From Sulfitobacter sp. SK012 (lineage in GTDB: Bacteria > Pseudomonadota > Alphaproteobacteria > Rhodobacterales > Rhodobacteraceae), in contig NZ_CP025804.1 of the NCBI RefSeq assembly GCF_003352085.1, positions 1 to 64,000 of the forward strand: a stretch of 64,000 bases of DNA, given 5' to 3'. Shown piece by piece: positions 37,488-46,792 of this stretch. The stretch's first letter is position 1. Every line of letters begins with the position of its first letter. The position numbers were made by a program, and so were the translations under genes. The notes beneath the pieces are model-generated. The model worked only from the letters and a program-made list of their open reading frames with translations, made no database searches and had not been told where the DNA came from.

Positions 37488-38341
37488 GTGAAATCCCCTG
37501 TGAAGCCAATGCGGAGTTGCGTAAGAAGATACTCGAATTCGCTGAGGTACTGCGGAGCCAAGCCCATACGCTTGGCGATCACGGTCTGGAAGAGCAGGAC
37601 TTTTACCAGTCCGGTCTTTTCCGTGGGACGATCGAACGCCTCCGGGGGCAGTTTTCAGCGTCAATGCGCGAAAAGCGTGAATTCGTAGCGCTGGTCCTGA
37701 ATTATATGACCGATGGTGGTTTTGTAGCGTCTTGGGGGTCCGCGGGAGAGTCCAACCGGCACGACTACGTCGTAACGCTGAATTCAGGCAAAACAGCAGT
37801 GATCGAGCTGAAGGGTTGCTTGGACGGAAACAACACCAACATCTTTGAGCGCCCGCCACACGCTGATGAATTCATCATTTGGAGCGTGTGCAGCAATCCC
37901 GGCGCTGATCCACGCCACAACGTTTGGTCCGGCATTCATACTCGGCTAAGTGCCGAGATGATCGACCGCAACCAGCGTATTGATGGGTTGGTCGTTTGGG
38001 ATTGGATTTGCGGAACCAGCGCACGGCCCTGCCCTAAGCTGATTGGTGCAGAGGGCCGCCTAACCGCTGTAGGGCCTTACCGCCTGCCGCCGCCGTGCAT
38101 CTACCTTTTCCCCGGCACGGTGCCGAGTCCCAGAAACAACCCGAACCCGCGCATTAATACGCTTGAGGACGTTGGGTTGTTGGCGGCAATGCAGGCTTGC
38201 TTTGGTGGGCGTGAAGAAGAGGTCAATCATGTCGGGATCGACGTTGCCCACCGCGAAGCAGAGACGGTGCGCCGGACCACGATCACCCGCGACGGGGCAG
38301 TGCAAAAAATGACAGAACCAACACCAATCCGCCGGTCCTGA
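37484..38341 (+). CDS. Putative type II restriction endonuclease (PD-(D/E)XK-like)
   Basis: A 285-residue protein with no family I recognise. The central region carries Asp94 and, 13 residues later, the segment VIELKG (Glu108, Lys110), the spacing and context of a PD-(D/E)XK nuclease active site; the following GCLDGNNTNIFERPPHADEF and later DGLVVWDWICG fit a restriction-type core. An N-terminal helical part (about 10-75) may contact DNA. It is translationally coupled to the methyltransferase by an ATGA overlap and there is no third gene in the unit. A restriction enzyme paired with the methylase is the natural reading, but it is an inference. Confidence 0.6.
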   Translation: MSEIPCEANAELRKKILEFAEVLRSQAHTLGDHGLEEQDFYQSGLFRGTIERLRGQFSASMREKREFVALVLNYMTDGGFVASWGSAGESNRHDYVVTLNSGKTAVIELKGCLDGNNTNIFERPPHADEFIIWSVCSNPGADPRHNVWSGIHTRLSAEMIDRNQRIDGLVVWDWICGTSARPCPKLIGAEGRLTAVGPYRLPPPCIYLFPGTVPSPRNNPNPRINTLEDVGLLAAMQACFGGREEEVNHVGIDVAHREAETVRRTTITRDGAVQKMTEPTPIRRS

Positions 38342-38466
38342 ATTTCAGTGTTTTGATGGGTGGGTCCGCGCTCTATCGCGGGAAGGCGTCAGTTTGATTT
38401 AAACTTTCGCAATGTGCTGTTGGTCTGTAGGAAAGCGATCCCTACCCAACCAACTTTAATAGACAT

Positions 38467-38493
38467 CGCCGGGGCAGAATATCCGCCCCGGCG
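38467..38493. terminator. GC-rich hairpin between two gene ends
   Basis: CGCCGGGGC (38467-38475) pairs perfectly with GCCCCGGCG (38485-38493) around a 9-base loop. It lies 17 bases downstream of ahcY (minus strand) and after the plus-strand nuclease gene, so it probably ends both transcripts. No proper U-run is present on either strand, which lowers confidence. Confidence 0.5.
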
Positions 38494-38509
38494 TAGAATG
38501 TTGTAGAGC

Positions 38510-39901
38510 TTAGTAGCGGTAATGCTCTGGCTTGAATGGGCCATCGGGCGAGACGCCAATATAAGCGGCCTGCTCAGCGTCGAGTTTGCTGAGACGAACG
38601 CCGATCCGGTCAAGATGCAGACGCGCGACCTTCTCATCCAGATGCTTGGGCAAGATGTAAACGCCGGGCTTATATTCATCACCCTTGGTAAACAGTTCGA
38701 TCTGAGCAAGAACCTGGTTGGTGAACGATGCGGACATCACAAAGGACGGGTGGCCCGTCGCGTTACCAAGGTTCAGCAAACGGCCTTCGGAGAGCAAGAT
38801 CAGACGATGGCCATTCGGCATCTCGATCATGTCGACCTGCTCTTTGATGTTGGTCCACTTGTGGTTCTTGAGGGCAGCGACCTGAATTTCATTGTCGAAG
38901 TGGCCAATGTTGCCGACGATCGCCATGTCCTTCATCTGGCGCATATGCTCGATCCGGATCACGTCTTTGTTGCCTGTGGTCGTGATAAAGATATCAGCCG
39001 TTTCCAGCGCATCCTCAAGCAGGACAACCTCGAAGCCATCCATTGCGGCTTGCAGCGCGCAGATTGGATCAACTTCCGTAACTTTCACACGAGCGCCGGC
39101 ACCGGATAGGGACGCAGCAGACCCTTTGCCAACATCGCCGTAACCCATCACGACAGCAACTTTGCCTGCCATCATGGTGTCTGTGGCACGACGAATTCCG
39201 TCGACCAGAGATTCTTTACAGCCGTATTTATTGTCGAATTTCGACTTGGTCACTGAGTCGTTCACATTGATCGCTGGGAAAGGCAGTTGGCCCTTCTTAA
39301 AGAGATCATAGAGACGGTGAACGCCGGTGGTTGTTTCCTCGGAAACACCTTGGATCGCTTCACGTGTCTTGATGAACCAACCCGGGGTTTCTTTCATGCG
39401 CTTACGGATCTGATCAAAGATCGCCTGCTCTTCTTCGGATGTTGGCACGGCAAGCAAGTCCGCCTCGCCTTCTTCGACGCGCGCGCCCAAGAGGATGTAG
39501 AGTGTCGCATCACCCCCATCATCGAGGATCATGTTGGCCCCTTCAGGGAACTTGAAGGATTTGTCGAGGTAATCCCAATGCTCAACTAGGGTTTGACCCT
39601 TAATCGCGAAGACGGGCGTACCGCCTTCGGCAATGGCTGCTGCCGCGTGGTCTTGGGTCGAGAAAATATTGCACGAAGCCCAGCGCACGTCTGCACCCAA
39701 CGCATTCAGCGTTTCGATGAGAACAGCGGTCTGAATGGTCATGTGCAAGGAACCCACAATGCGTGCGCCCTTTAGCGGCTTGCTATCGCCATATTCCTCG
39801 CGCAGCGCCATCAGGCCCGGCATTTCAGTTTCAGCAATATCAAGTTCTTTGCGCCCAAAAGCGGCAAGGCTGATGTCTTTTACTTTGTAATCTGCGGCCA
39901 T
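38510..39901 (-). CDS. ahcY: Adenosylhomocysteinase
   Basis: AhcY hydrolyses S-adenosylhomocysteine, the inhibitor left after methyl transfer, to adenosine and homocysteine. The 463-residue protein has the N-terminal [20 protein letters not shown], the substrate-binding [13 protein letters not shown] stretch, [12 protein letters not shown], the NAD-binding [10 protein letters not shown], and ends with KPEHYRY (the C-terminal Tyr contributes to the neighbouring subunit's NAD site). Length is normal. A ribosome site TGAGGAGCG precedes the ATG. The methyltransferases in the window (cytosine methylase, FkbM) all generate its substrate. Confidence 0.97.
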   Translation of the reverse strand: MAADYKVKDISLAAFGRKELDIAETEMPGLMALREEYGDSKPLKGARIVGSLHMTIQTAVLIETLNALGADVRWASCNIFSTQDHAAAAIAEGGTPVFAIKGQTLVEHWDYLDKSFKFPEGANMILDDGGDATLYILLGARVEEGEADLLAVPTSEEEQAIFDQIRKRMKETPGWFIKTREAIQGVSEETTTGVHRLYDLFKKGQLPFPAINVNDSVTKSKFDNKYGCKESLVDGIRRATDTMMAGKVAVVMGYGDVGKGSAASLSGAGARVKVTEVDPICALQAAMDGFEVVLLEDALETADIFITTTGNKDVIRIEHMRQMKDMAIVGNIGHFDNEIQVAALKNHKWTNIKEQVDMIEMPNGHRLILLSEGRLLNLGNATGHPSFVMSASFTNQVLAQIELFTKGDEYKPGVYILPKHLDEKVARLHLDRIGVRLSKLDAEQAAYIGVSPDGPFKPEHYRY

Positions 39902-40088
39902 GTTGGCGCTCCTCAGTCATGGGTTTGGGCGGCAGATACCACTGGCCCTGCCATTGCGCAATCAGTGTGGGGTTGGCCTGATGTGTTGCCTCATCTCATT
40001 GCTGTGATAATTTAACTTTGGATTGTCCAAATGATGCCTTATTTGGATGATTGAAGAAACAGAGATAGGTTTTTCATAGGATTGTTTC

Positions 40089-40793
40089 ATGAACGCTCCC
40101 TTAGCTGAGAACAAATACGGCGTGTATTCACTGCCTTCCAAGCTAAATCACCGACCAGCCGTCCGGCTGATCAAGCAAGGTTACGTCTATGAGCCCAAAA
40201 CCATCCGTTTCATGATGGAGAATGCAGGCGATGGCGACATCATCCACGCCGGAACGTTCTTTGGCGATTTCCTGCCGGGTCTTGCTGGTGCGATGTCGCC
40301 GAAGGGAAAAATCTGGGCGTTTGAACCCAATCCAGATTCTTTTGAGCACGCAAAACGCACGATCAAGCTGAACAAACTCAAGAATGTGACAATCCAAAAT
40401 CACGCACTTTCAAATACATCAGGCGAACTGCTTTTTAGAACCCATGATAAAAACGGCCAGCCGATGGGGGGGCACAGCACTGTGGTCCACGAGTTTGGTG
40501 ACGGCATCCAACGAGTTTCTGCTGTCTCTCTTGATGACATGATCCCTGCAAATCGCAAAATCTCGATCCTCCAGTTGGATGTTGAGGGACACGAGCGCGC
40601 GGCCTTGATTGGCGCAGAAAAGATCATCAATCGCTGCAAACCCATCTTGATCCTCGAAGATTTCAAACGTCCGCGATTTATTCGGCTTAACTTTGGTCAT
40701 CTAGGCTACAAGCTGATTGGAAAACTGCATGGAAATCGCATTTTTTCAACTGAACCGGTCGCGTTCTGGAAAGATAACCAGCCTCAGTCCTAA
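40089..40793 (+). CDS. FkbM family methyltransferase
   Basis: A 234-residue SAM-dependent methyltransferase of the FkbM family, whose members O-methylate sugars or similar hydroxyls. SAM-binding pattern DIIHAGTFFGDFLPGLAGAM, then IWAFEPNPDSF (acidic SAM-ribose residue), NVTIQNHALSNTSGEL, SLDDMIPANRKISILQLDVEGHE (typical family signature) follow in order. It is the left edge of the glycan locus and so may methylate a sugar in the product. The ATG at 40089 has a weak ribosome site. It is diverging from ahcY, with 187 bp between them. Confidence 0.85.
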   Translation: MNAPLAENKYGVYSLPSKLNHRPAVRLIKQGYVYEPKTIRFMMENAGDGDIIHAGTFFGDFLPGLAGAMSPKGKIWAFEPNPDSFEHAKRTIKLNKLKNVTIQNHALSNTSGELLFRTHDKNGQPMGGHSTVVHEFGDGIQRVSAVSLDDMIPANRKISILQLDVEGHERAALIGAEKIINRCKPILILEDFKRPRFIRLNFGHLGYKLIGKLHGNRIFSTEPVAFWKDNQPQS

Positions 40794-40956
40794 TCCTTGC
40801 ACCATCGCTGTCATTTCTCTGGAAGCCAGCCAGAGGTTCGGACCAATGCGCCAATAGCCCCGTGCGGCAACAATCGATTTTATATTTTCCTTTCGACGTC
40901 TACAAAGTGTTCTGGAGCATAGCGCTCATTGAATTCGTCAAAAGGGGCTCCCAAAT

Positions 40957-41553
40957 ATGGCCAAACCACCCCGTGCGTGGCAGCGGATGCTTTCGGGTCG
41001 CAGATTAGACCTGCTTGATCCAACTCCTGTGGATATTGAAATCGAAGACATCGCTCACGGCCTTGCCTTTGTGGCGCGCTGGAATGGGCAAACGCGCGGT
41101 GATCATGCTTACAGCGTGGCCGAACACTCACTATTGGTTGAAACTCTATTTGGGCGAATACGCCCAGATGGCCCCGCTAAATGGCGGTTAGCAGCGCTCC
41201 TTCATGATGCCCCGGAATATGTGATTGGCGACATGATTTCACCCGTCAAGGCGGCCGTTGGACCCGGATACGGAGAGCTCGATTTGAGGTTAACAGCTGC
41301 GATCCATATTCGTTTTGGTCTGCCAGCAGCCCTTCCCATTTCAGTTAAAAAGCAGATCAAAAAAGCCGACCGTATCAGCGCTTGGATGGAAGCAACCCAG
41401 ATCGCTGGGTTTTCTGAAACTGAAGCAACCAAACTCTTTGGCAATCCAGATCCCGCCCTGACCCAAGGATTGCAGATCGTACTTAGACCCGCCGCACAAG
41501 CCCGCCACGATTTTACGGAACGCCACGCGGCCCTTCTGGAACAACTGCCATGA
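40957..41553 (+). CDS. HD-domain phosphohydrolase
   Basis: A 198-residue HD-superfamily hydrolase. Metal ligands are in GDHAYSVAEHSLLVETLF, LAALLHDAPEYVIGDMISPVK and, towards the end, KADRISAWMEATQ. It is most like YfbR/5'-deoxynucleotidase-type proteins, but the substrate is unconfirmed. The ATG at 40957 follows AAAGGGGCTCCCAAAT. Its stop overlaps the start of the GNAT gene (ATGA). Probably a housekeeping pair rather than part of the glycan locus. Confidence 0.8.
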   Translation: MAKPPRAWQRMLSGRRLDLLDPTPVDIEIEDIAHGLAFVARWNGQTRGDHAYSVAEHSLLVETLFGRIRPDGPAKWRLAALLHDAPEYVIGDMISPVKAAVGPGYGELDLRLTAAIHIRFGLPAALPISVKKQIKKADRISAWMEATQIAGFSETEATKLFGNPDPALTQGLQIVLRPAAQARHDFTERHAALLEQLP

Positions 41554-42035
41554 TCAATGTACGTCCGGCCATCCCTTTGGACGCCCCATCTATGGCGCGC
41601 CTGTTAAATGAGATCATCCGCATTGGCGGGACAACCGCAATTACGCGACCCGTGACAGGCGAGGATTTAAGCGACTGGATGACCGAAAGTGCAGGGCAAT
41701 CAGCATGGCATGTGGCCCTAGATCAAGACGAAGAAGTCGTTGGATTTCAATGGATCAGCCCCAATGAAGCTCTGCCGCCTGAGGCCATTGATATTGCAAC
41801 CTTTGTGCAAGTTGGCCGCACGGGACTTGGCATCGGATCATCACTTTTTAAGGCAAGTTCCGCTGCGGCCAAAGCGTTAGGTTATGTTTGGATCAATGCA
41901 AATATCCGCGCGGATAACGAAGGTGGTTTGACCTATTACCAAAGTCGCGGATTTCGCGATTACGGCATCATTGAAGGCTACCCCTTGGCAGATGGCACGC
42001 GCGTGGACAAAAGGCTGAAGCGCTACGATATCTAG
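41550..42035 (+). CDS. GNAT family N-acetyltransferase
   Basis: A 161-residue GNAT acetyltransferase of the phosphinothricin-acetyltransferase-like type: INVRPAIPLDAPSMARLLNEI, IDIATFVQVGRTGLGIGSSLF with the acetyl-CoA pyrophosphate loop (GRTGLGIGSSLF), and the ending RGFRDYGIIEGYPL. The acceptor amine is unknown. Translationally coupled to the HD gene. Its stop overlaps the stop of the convergent hypothetical gene (CTAG at 42032-42035). Confidence 0.85.
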   Translation: MINVRPAIPLDAPSMARLLNEIIRIGGTTAITRPVTGEDLSDWMTESAGQSAWHVALDQDEEVVGFQWISPNEALPPEAIDIATFVQVGRTGLGIGSSLFKASSAAAKALGYVWINANIRADNEGGLTYYQSRGFRDYGIIEGYPLADGTRVDKRLKRYDI

Positions 42036-42646
42036 CTGAACTCTGAAATGCTGCGTGGTGTTGCCCGCGCACCTTGGCCTGCAAGAATGACATTCAGCCG
42101 CAAATCCATAAGTGACAAACGCAGCTTTTTGGCAGGTAGGCGAAAAATGAGCGTGTGGTAGGCATCATGCCCGACAAAACCATCGTCACCGCGCAGCGTA
42201 TGCATCAAAGTGCGAACGGTTCTAGATTTGCCTACCACTAACTTCTCTTTAAGCTCCGTATCTTCCTGAGCTCCATCTACTGATGAGCGAATGAAGAGCG
42301 GCACATCGTCTTTGCGATCACATTCTGCATCTGCTGTCAGGACAAGTGTATCACCAGCGCTCAACAACCCTCTGCCGAGGCCAATGTTCAGCGTCAGCCA
42401 GCGCGGCGTCCCCTTTACGGTCACATCCGTATCAACAAGCATTCCCGCTGCGGTTTGTGCGCTCAAAGCAACCTCGGCCTGCTCCGCATCCCAACTGTAG
42501 TAAATTGAGGGCACAATATGAGCGTTATTCTCTACTGCCTCAATCTGCCGTAGGGCGCGCAAGACAGATAAGGTTTGGTCGCTCGATATCTCGATGGGGT
42601 GGGTCACGGGAGAGGTCCTGCCTTGGTCCGACGAATGCCCCTTCAT
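42032..42646 (-). CDS. Hypothetical protein, 204 residues
   Basis: A soluble protein without signal peptide or membrane span, of mixed beta/alpha character. Motif-like parts: IVPSIYYSWDAEQAEV, WLTLNIGLGRGLLSAGDTLVLTA, VRTLMHTLRGDDGFVGHDAY. No family recognised. The beta-rich pattern suggests a carbohydrate-recognition or jelly-roll-like fold, but that is a guess. It is divergent from the fucosyltransferase-like gene (72 bp between starts), and converges with the GNAT gene with a 4-bp overlap of stops, so it probably belongs to the glycan locus. Confidence 0.6.
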   Translation of the reverse strand: MKGHSSDQGRTSPVTHPIEISSDQTLSVLRALRQIEAVENNAHIVPSIYYSWDAEQAEVALSAQTAAGMLVDTDVTVKGTPRWLTLNIGLGRGLLSAGDTLVLTADAECDRKDDVPLFIRSSVDGAQEDTELKEKLVVGKSRTVRTLMHTLRGDDGFVGHDAYHTLIFRLPAKKLRLSLMDLRLNVILAGQGARATPRSISEFS

Positions 42647-42718
42647 GCCTCAGCCCTCGATCCTTGTCGAGACCAGCCCCTTGCCCAATCGGAGCGAATT
42701 GAGGATAGGATTAATCCT

Positions 42719-43603
42719 ATGCCTGTTGCCGCATCATATCTGACTGGTCAGCCCTTGCTGTTCATCGACGCCCAGCACGGGTTGTGCAACCGGCTGCGGG
42801 CGATTGCGTCGGCTGCGGCGATTGCACAAGTCACAGGCCGCGAATTGGTTGTGGTTTGGGTGCCTGATCATCACTGCGCCGGACATCTGTCGGATATCAT
42901 CGACTATCCCGGCCTGGTGATCCATGACGCTCAGGCAGCTCTTGCCGTTCGTGCGCAGACTCCAGTGAGTTATAATTATATGGAGATCGAAGAGGGTGCC
43001 GCCTTTGACGCCCCTATTTTGGCGGAGACGGACGCCGGGAACGACGTCTTTATCCGCGCGGCCTATACTCTCAACAGCCCACATCGCGACTATAAGATCG
43101 AACAAAGTTTTTTGCGCGGGCTGATCCCTAGGCCTCATGTCAGCGATCTGGTGGCTTCGGTCCGGCATCCCAATCAGGTTGCGGCGCATATTCGCATGGG
43201 GACCGGGCCCGGGCACGACCATCTTAGCTACGAAGCACCAGAGAATTGGCCGGCGGAACGCCACGAAGAATTGACGCTTTGGCGCAAAAAAAGCCATGCA
43301 TCACATTTCCTGCAACGGATCGAAGCGCTTGAGCTTGAGGGCAGGGCAGATAGCATTTTTCTCGCTGCTGATCTTTCCCAAACTTATGAAACATTCACGG
43401 AACGCTTTGGAGACCGCCTCGCATATCTGCCTCGCGAGGATTTTGACCGCTCAGCAAGGCAACTGCAATTTGCGCTGGCAGACCTGATTTTGCTATCGGC
43501 AGCGGATCGTTTCTTGGCGTCTAACTGGAGTTCATTTTCCGATATTGCCCAGCGCCTTGCCCCCGCGGACCGGCCGATGGAACAAAGCGGCGTAGATTTC
43601 TAG
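42719..43603 (+). CDS. Fucosyltransferase-like (GT23/GT65-type fold) protein
   Basis: A 294-residue protein with the donor-binding pattern of the alpha-1,6-/O-fucosyltransferase superfamily: DAQHGLCNRLRAIASAAAIA at the start (G-x-NR-x-RA motif), VAAHIRMGTGPGHDH (HxRxG motif), SIFLAADLSQTYETFTERFG and ASNWSSFSDIA near the end. The acceptor is unknown. The frame opens at 42575 but the ATG at 42719 is the likely start; GAGGATAGGATTAATCCT precedes it. Placed in a locus that makes GDP-L-fucose, it is a good candidate for the fucose-transferring enzyme. Confidence 0.7.
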   Translation: MPVAASYLTGQPLLFIDAQHGLCNRLRAIASAAAIAQVTGRELVVVWVPDHHCAGHLSDIIDYPGLVIHDAQAALAVRAQTPVSYNYMEIEEGAAFDAPILAETDAGNDVFIRAAYTLNSPHRDYKIEQSFLRGLIPRPHVSDLVASVRHPNQVAAHIRMGTGPGHDHLSYEAPENWPAERHEELTLWRKKSHASHFLQRIEALELEGRADSIFLAADLSQTYETFTERFGDRLAYLPREDFDRSARQLQFALADLILLSAADRFLASNWSSFSDIAQRLAPADRPMEQSGVDF

Positions 43604-43684
43604 ATGGAGCACTCGCACAGATGACCTTGTCCCGGGTTGTCAGGATGTGCCAAATGGGCAGTACCTGCACTCAAGGATACTCAC

Positions 43685-44080
43685 GTGGCCAAATCACCTG
43701 CAAAAAAATCTGAATTGGAAATTGAACGTGACCTGCTGCGCGAAAGCTTGTTCCAGACACTCGCTGCACTGAAGGAAATGGAATCAGAGATCGGACAAAT
43801 GCGCGCTGATGCAAAGGGCCACACAAAAGCGGTTGCTGATCGGCACATGCTCAAGGCGCTTAATGATCTGCTCCAACAACAGATGAAGACAAAAGATAAG
43901 GCCCATCAAGCGCGCGAAGCCGTTTTGGGCCGTGCCTTGCTGCAAGACGGAGCACGCCTGCGGGAAGCCACGGCCGAAACGGCGCAGCTATCTGCAGAAA
44001 TTGAACGCATCCATGGATCAAAATCATGGAAGCTGACCCAGCCTCTGCGAAGCGTTCGACGCCCCGGCGGCAAGGTTTGA
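43685..44080 (+). CDS. Small coiled-coil protein
   Basis: A 131-residue protein, largely one coiled coil (about 10-120; heptads in LEIERDLLRESLFQTLAALK, EIGQMRADAKGHTKAV), ending in the segment SWKLTQPLRSVRR that is often attached to glycosyltransferases and sulfotransferases of glycan loci. A GTG at 43685 behind AAGGATACTC is chosen; the frame is open from 43637. It is transcribed with the sulfotransferase gene, which starts 10 bp after its stop. Function unknown; it may be an adaptor. Confidence 0.6.
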   Translation: MAKSPAKKSELEIERDLLRESLFQTLAALKEMESEIGQMRADAKGHTKAVADRHMLKALNDLLQQQMKTKDKAHQAREAVLGRALLQDGARLREATAETAQLSAEIERIHGSKSWKLTQPLRSVRRPGGKV

Positions 44081-44090
44081 GGACACCAAC

Positions 44091-44885
44091 ATGAGCTATG
44101 ATGACCTAAAAAAAGCACTGCCTACACAAGAAGCAAATTTTGCACCATGTTATGCTTTCTCGGTTCACAAGAGCGGCAGCACCTTGATGCACTCAATGAT
44201 TGACGCCGTATGCCGCGTCGAAAAAATACCCGCCGTCACATTGCCGGATATTATGTTCAACCTTGGCGAAACAGGGATCGACTGGATGTCTGATCCTGAA
44301 CTGCTTCCGATTTTCCAGAAGCGCTGGCTTTACTATGGCTTTAGGAATTTTCCGAAAATCCTTGAAACGCCCGAGGCAGAAATCGGGACTAAGAAGTTTG
44401 TTCTTCTAGTTCGAGATCCACGTGATTCACTCGTATCTCAGTACTTCTCATATGGCCGAAAAGATGGGAGCCATGCGTCGCCCAAGAAAAACCCCGCTGC
44501 GTATCACAAGAAAATGCAAGAAATCGAAGACAAAGAAATTGACAAATATGTTACGGCAGCGGCCCCACCCTTGCGGCGCAAACTGCTGAAATACAGTGAA
44601 AATCTGAACTTTGAACTTGGAATGCTGAGACGCTATGAGGATATTTACTACGACAAGCAGACATTTCTTTCTGATATCTTTGATCATTTTGGCATCAGAG
44701 CTGACCCGCAGACTATTGCGAGAGTCGCACAGCGACATGATGTTAGACCTGCGCAAGAAGATGACAGCAAACACATCCGCAAAGGTACGCCAGGCGATCA
44801 CCGCGAAAAGCTGCGGCCTGAAACGATTGAGGTACTTAATGATACGTTCCGCGATATCGGTGCGTTCTACGGATACCGGCTTTAG
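44091..44885 (+). CDS. PAPS-dependent sulfotransferase
   Basis: A 264-residue cytosolic sulfotransferase. The 5'-phosphosulfate loop is SVHKSGSTLMHSMID near the start, the 3'-phosphate site is VLLVRDPRDSLVSQYFSY, and the C-terminal HIRKGTPGDHREKL is the second 3'-PAPS site. The donor is PAPS; the acceptor is unknown. Its context in a locus for a fucose-containing glycan suggests a sugar hydroxyl. It is coupled to the small coiled-coil protein (10 bp), and an unrelated second sulfotransferase faces it at 45002. Confidence 0.85.
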   Translation: MSYDDLKKALPTQEANFAPCYAFSVHKSGSTLMHSMIDAVCRVEKIPAVTLPDIMFNLGETGIDWMSDPELLPIFQKRWLYYGFRNFPKILETPEAEIGTKKFVLLVRDPRDSLVSQYFSYGRKDGSHASPKKNPAAYHKKMQEIEDKEIDKYVTAAAPPLRRKLLKYSENLNFELGMLRRYEDIYYDKQTFLSDIFDHFGIRADPQTIARVAQRHDVRPAQEDDSKHIRKGTPGDHREKLRPETIEVLNDTFRDIGAFYGYRL

Positions 44886-45001
44886 GCTGCTCGCACGGTC
44901 GCGACTGCACAGAAAAACTTTGGTATGGGCCTATATCCATCCGGGCTGAGCTTTCCGCAAACTACGACGCTCCGCCGTTGCCGCACTTGGGCTGGCTCGT
45001 T

Positions 45002-45793
45002 CTAGAAAATTGCCTGTTGCCGCAAATAGCTCTGCATTTGCAGCGTATCGTGATCAACGATCTCCGCTATTTTGTCGTTCAGCTCGGGAAACGAAATGCG
45101 GCGTTTCTGGACACGCTCAGCACCTGAGTGCATCTTTGCGAACCCTGCCATCTGGGAAGCGCCCACGTCCAACGAAATCGCCCGATAAAGATCAGCACAG
45201 CGATCGGCAAACGTTTTCTTATCATTCTCAAACAGCCCTTCGTAACTTACCAGATGCAGTTTGAAAGATGGTGCTTGACCCTCGTGCGCCTTGATCCAAG
45301 TGGCAACATTTCTCACAGACTGGCTCCAAACTCGGACCCCCTTTGAAAAGTCGTCTTGCCAACCATCTGCTGCGTTCTGATACCGAGCTTGATAAGATGC
45401 CGCGACATCATGGACGTCACGGATGATGTGGATCACCTGAATATCTTTGTTCGCCCAGTGGGGCGCATTGAAGACTGAGAAATTCCTCCAAAGAGATATC
45501 AACTTGTCCCCAACGACCTGCGCCTGATCCATGTTTTCAATGGCTTGCAAGTTAGCGGCCCCGTTGAAATATGCGGGCTTTTGATCATACGAGGTATAGC
45601 CACAGTCAGTGTCGCGAAAACTCCTCAACCGTTCTGGATCAAACAACCCTGGGCGCAGCTGACTATTGTCCTTATTGAACAACATATTGTATCGCTCTTG
45701 GCCGACAAAAGTTTGAGGGGCCCAATTTAGCAATGTGGTCAGGGCCGTTGTGCCCGAACGCGGGCAGCCCGAAACAAAAAGATACCGTTTCAT
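45002..45793 (-). CDS. Sulfotransferase family protein
   Basis: A 263-residue sulfotransferase, only distantly related to that at 44091. Features: LFVSGCPRSGTTALTTLLNW (5'-PSB), IQVIHIIRDVHDVAASYQARY (3'-PB), and typical helices between. The acceptor is unknown. It lies at the 3' end of the minus-strand unit GT2-GT4-Gmd-like-sulfotransferase; the Gmd-like stop is 28 bp upstream. Having two different sulfotransferases argues that the glycan is sulfated at more than one position. Confidence 0.85.
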   Translation of the reverse strand: MKRYLFVSGCPRSGTTALTTLLNWAPQTFVGQERYNMLFNKDNSQLRPGLFDPERLRSFRDTDCGYTSYDQKPAYFNGAANLQAIENMDQAQVVGDKLISLWRNFSVFNAPHWANKDIQVIHIIRDVHDVAASYQARYQNAADGWQDDFSKGVRVWSQSVRNVATWIKAHEGQAPSFKLHLVSYEGLFENDKKTFADRCADLYRAISLDVGASQMAGFAKMHSGAERVQKRRISFPELNDKIAEIVDHDTLQMQSYLRQQAIF

Positions 45794-45820
45794 TATCCCG
45801 CTTTCATTTGTTTAGCAGGC

Positions 45821-46780
45821 CTACCCACGTTTGGCTTCCGCTTCGCACATCTTGCGCACGACATCTTTCATATGGGTCTTTGCCGTCCAACCCAAAAGAT
45901 CCGCTGCACGCGAAGGATCTGCGCGACTGGTTCGGATATCGCTGGGACGCGAGAACTCCTGAGACAGATCAACATGTTCCTGCCAATCGAGATCGAAATG
46001 CGCAAAAGCCGCGGCCACAAAATCCCGCAAAGCCGTCGTGTGACCCGTGGCAATCAGGTAATCACCCGGCGCGTCCGTCTGCAACATCCGCCACATGGCT
46101 TCGACATACTCTGGGGCCCATCCCCAATCCCGCGCGATATCAAGGTTGCCCAAGGTCAATTTTCCGGTGTCACCGCTTGCAATCCGGTGCGCGCCTGCGA
46201 TGATTTTGCGCGTTACAAAGCGTTGCGGGCGCAAAGGAGATTCGTGGTTAAAAAGAATGCCTGTGTAACATTGCAGCCCATAGGCCTCGCGGTAGTTTGC
46301 TACCAGCCAATGGGCAGAGGCCTTGGCCACCGCATAAGGGCTGCGTGGCTGAAATGGAGTCTTTTCGGTTGCAGCTGTATCGCCGGTATCGCCAAAACAC
46401 TCGCTAGATCCCGCCTGATAGATTTGGACGACCTTACTGCGTAGCCGCGCGACCTCCAGCAGGTTGAGCACCCCTGTCACGATGCTTTCAAGCGTCTCTG
46501 CAGGTTGCTCAAAGGAAAGCCCAACCGAGCTTTGGCCAGAAAGGTTATAAATTTCTTGCGGATCGCTGCGTTCGACTGCCTGAAAGACGCTGCGAAAATC
46601 GTTGGGCGCCATGGACAGCACCTTAACCTTATCGACAATGCCCAGCGCCTGCAGGTTTGACAGGCTCGCCGATTGCGCATCACGGGAGGTACCCCAGACT
46701 TCGTAGCCCTTAGCCAGCAAAAGCTCCGCCAAATAACTGCCGTCTTGTCCACCGATTCCGCAAATCAACGCGCGCTGCAT
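45821..46780 (-). CDS. GDP-mannose 4,6-dehydratase-like protein
   Basis: A 319-residue extended short-chain dehydrogenase related to Gmd. NAD(P) site is [20 protein letters not shown], active-site residues are in GSSECFGD (the family's S/T and E) and YAVAKASAHW (Tyr-x-x-x-Lys), and the Gmd-type segment FNHESPLRPQRFVTRKI is present. It is about 50 residues shorter than the Gmd at 51080 and differs in the signature. It may catalyse the same reaction or a related dehydration (as in RmlB/Tyv-type enzymes). The ATG at 46780 behind GGAGAG is preferred. Stop is 28 bp before the sulfotransferase start, start is 13 bp after the GT4 stop. Confidence 0.75.
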   Translation of the reverse strand: MQRALICGIGGQDGSYLAELLLAKGYEVWGTSRDAQSASLSNLQALGIVDKVKVLSMAPNDFRSVFQAVERSDPQEIYNLSGQSSVGLSFEQPAETLESIVTGVLNLLEVARLRSKVVQIYQAGSSECFGDTGDTAATEKTPFQPRSPYAVAKASAHWLVANYREAYGLQCYTGILFNHESPLRPQRFVTRKIIAGAHRIASGDTGKLTLGNLDIARDWGWAPEYVEAMWRMLQTDAPGDYLIATGHTTALRDFVAAAFAHFDLDWQEHVDLSQEFSRPSDIRTSRADPSRAADLLGWTAKTHMKDVVRKMCEAEAKRG

Positions 46781-46792
46781 CGTGCTCTCCAA

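Noticed and set aside
39902..40088. SAH riboswitch ahead of ahcY
   Set aside because: The minus-strand leader has GAGGAGCG near the start codon, reminiscent of part of the SAH riboswitch, but the remaining conserved stems and the later GGCUCG-type strand are missing; this is a simple ribosome site.
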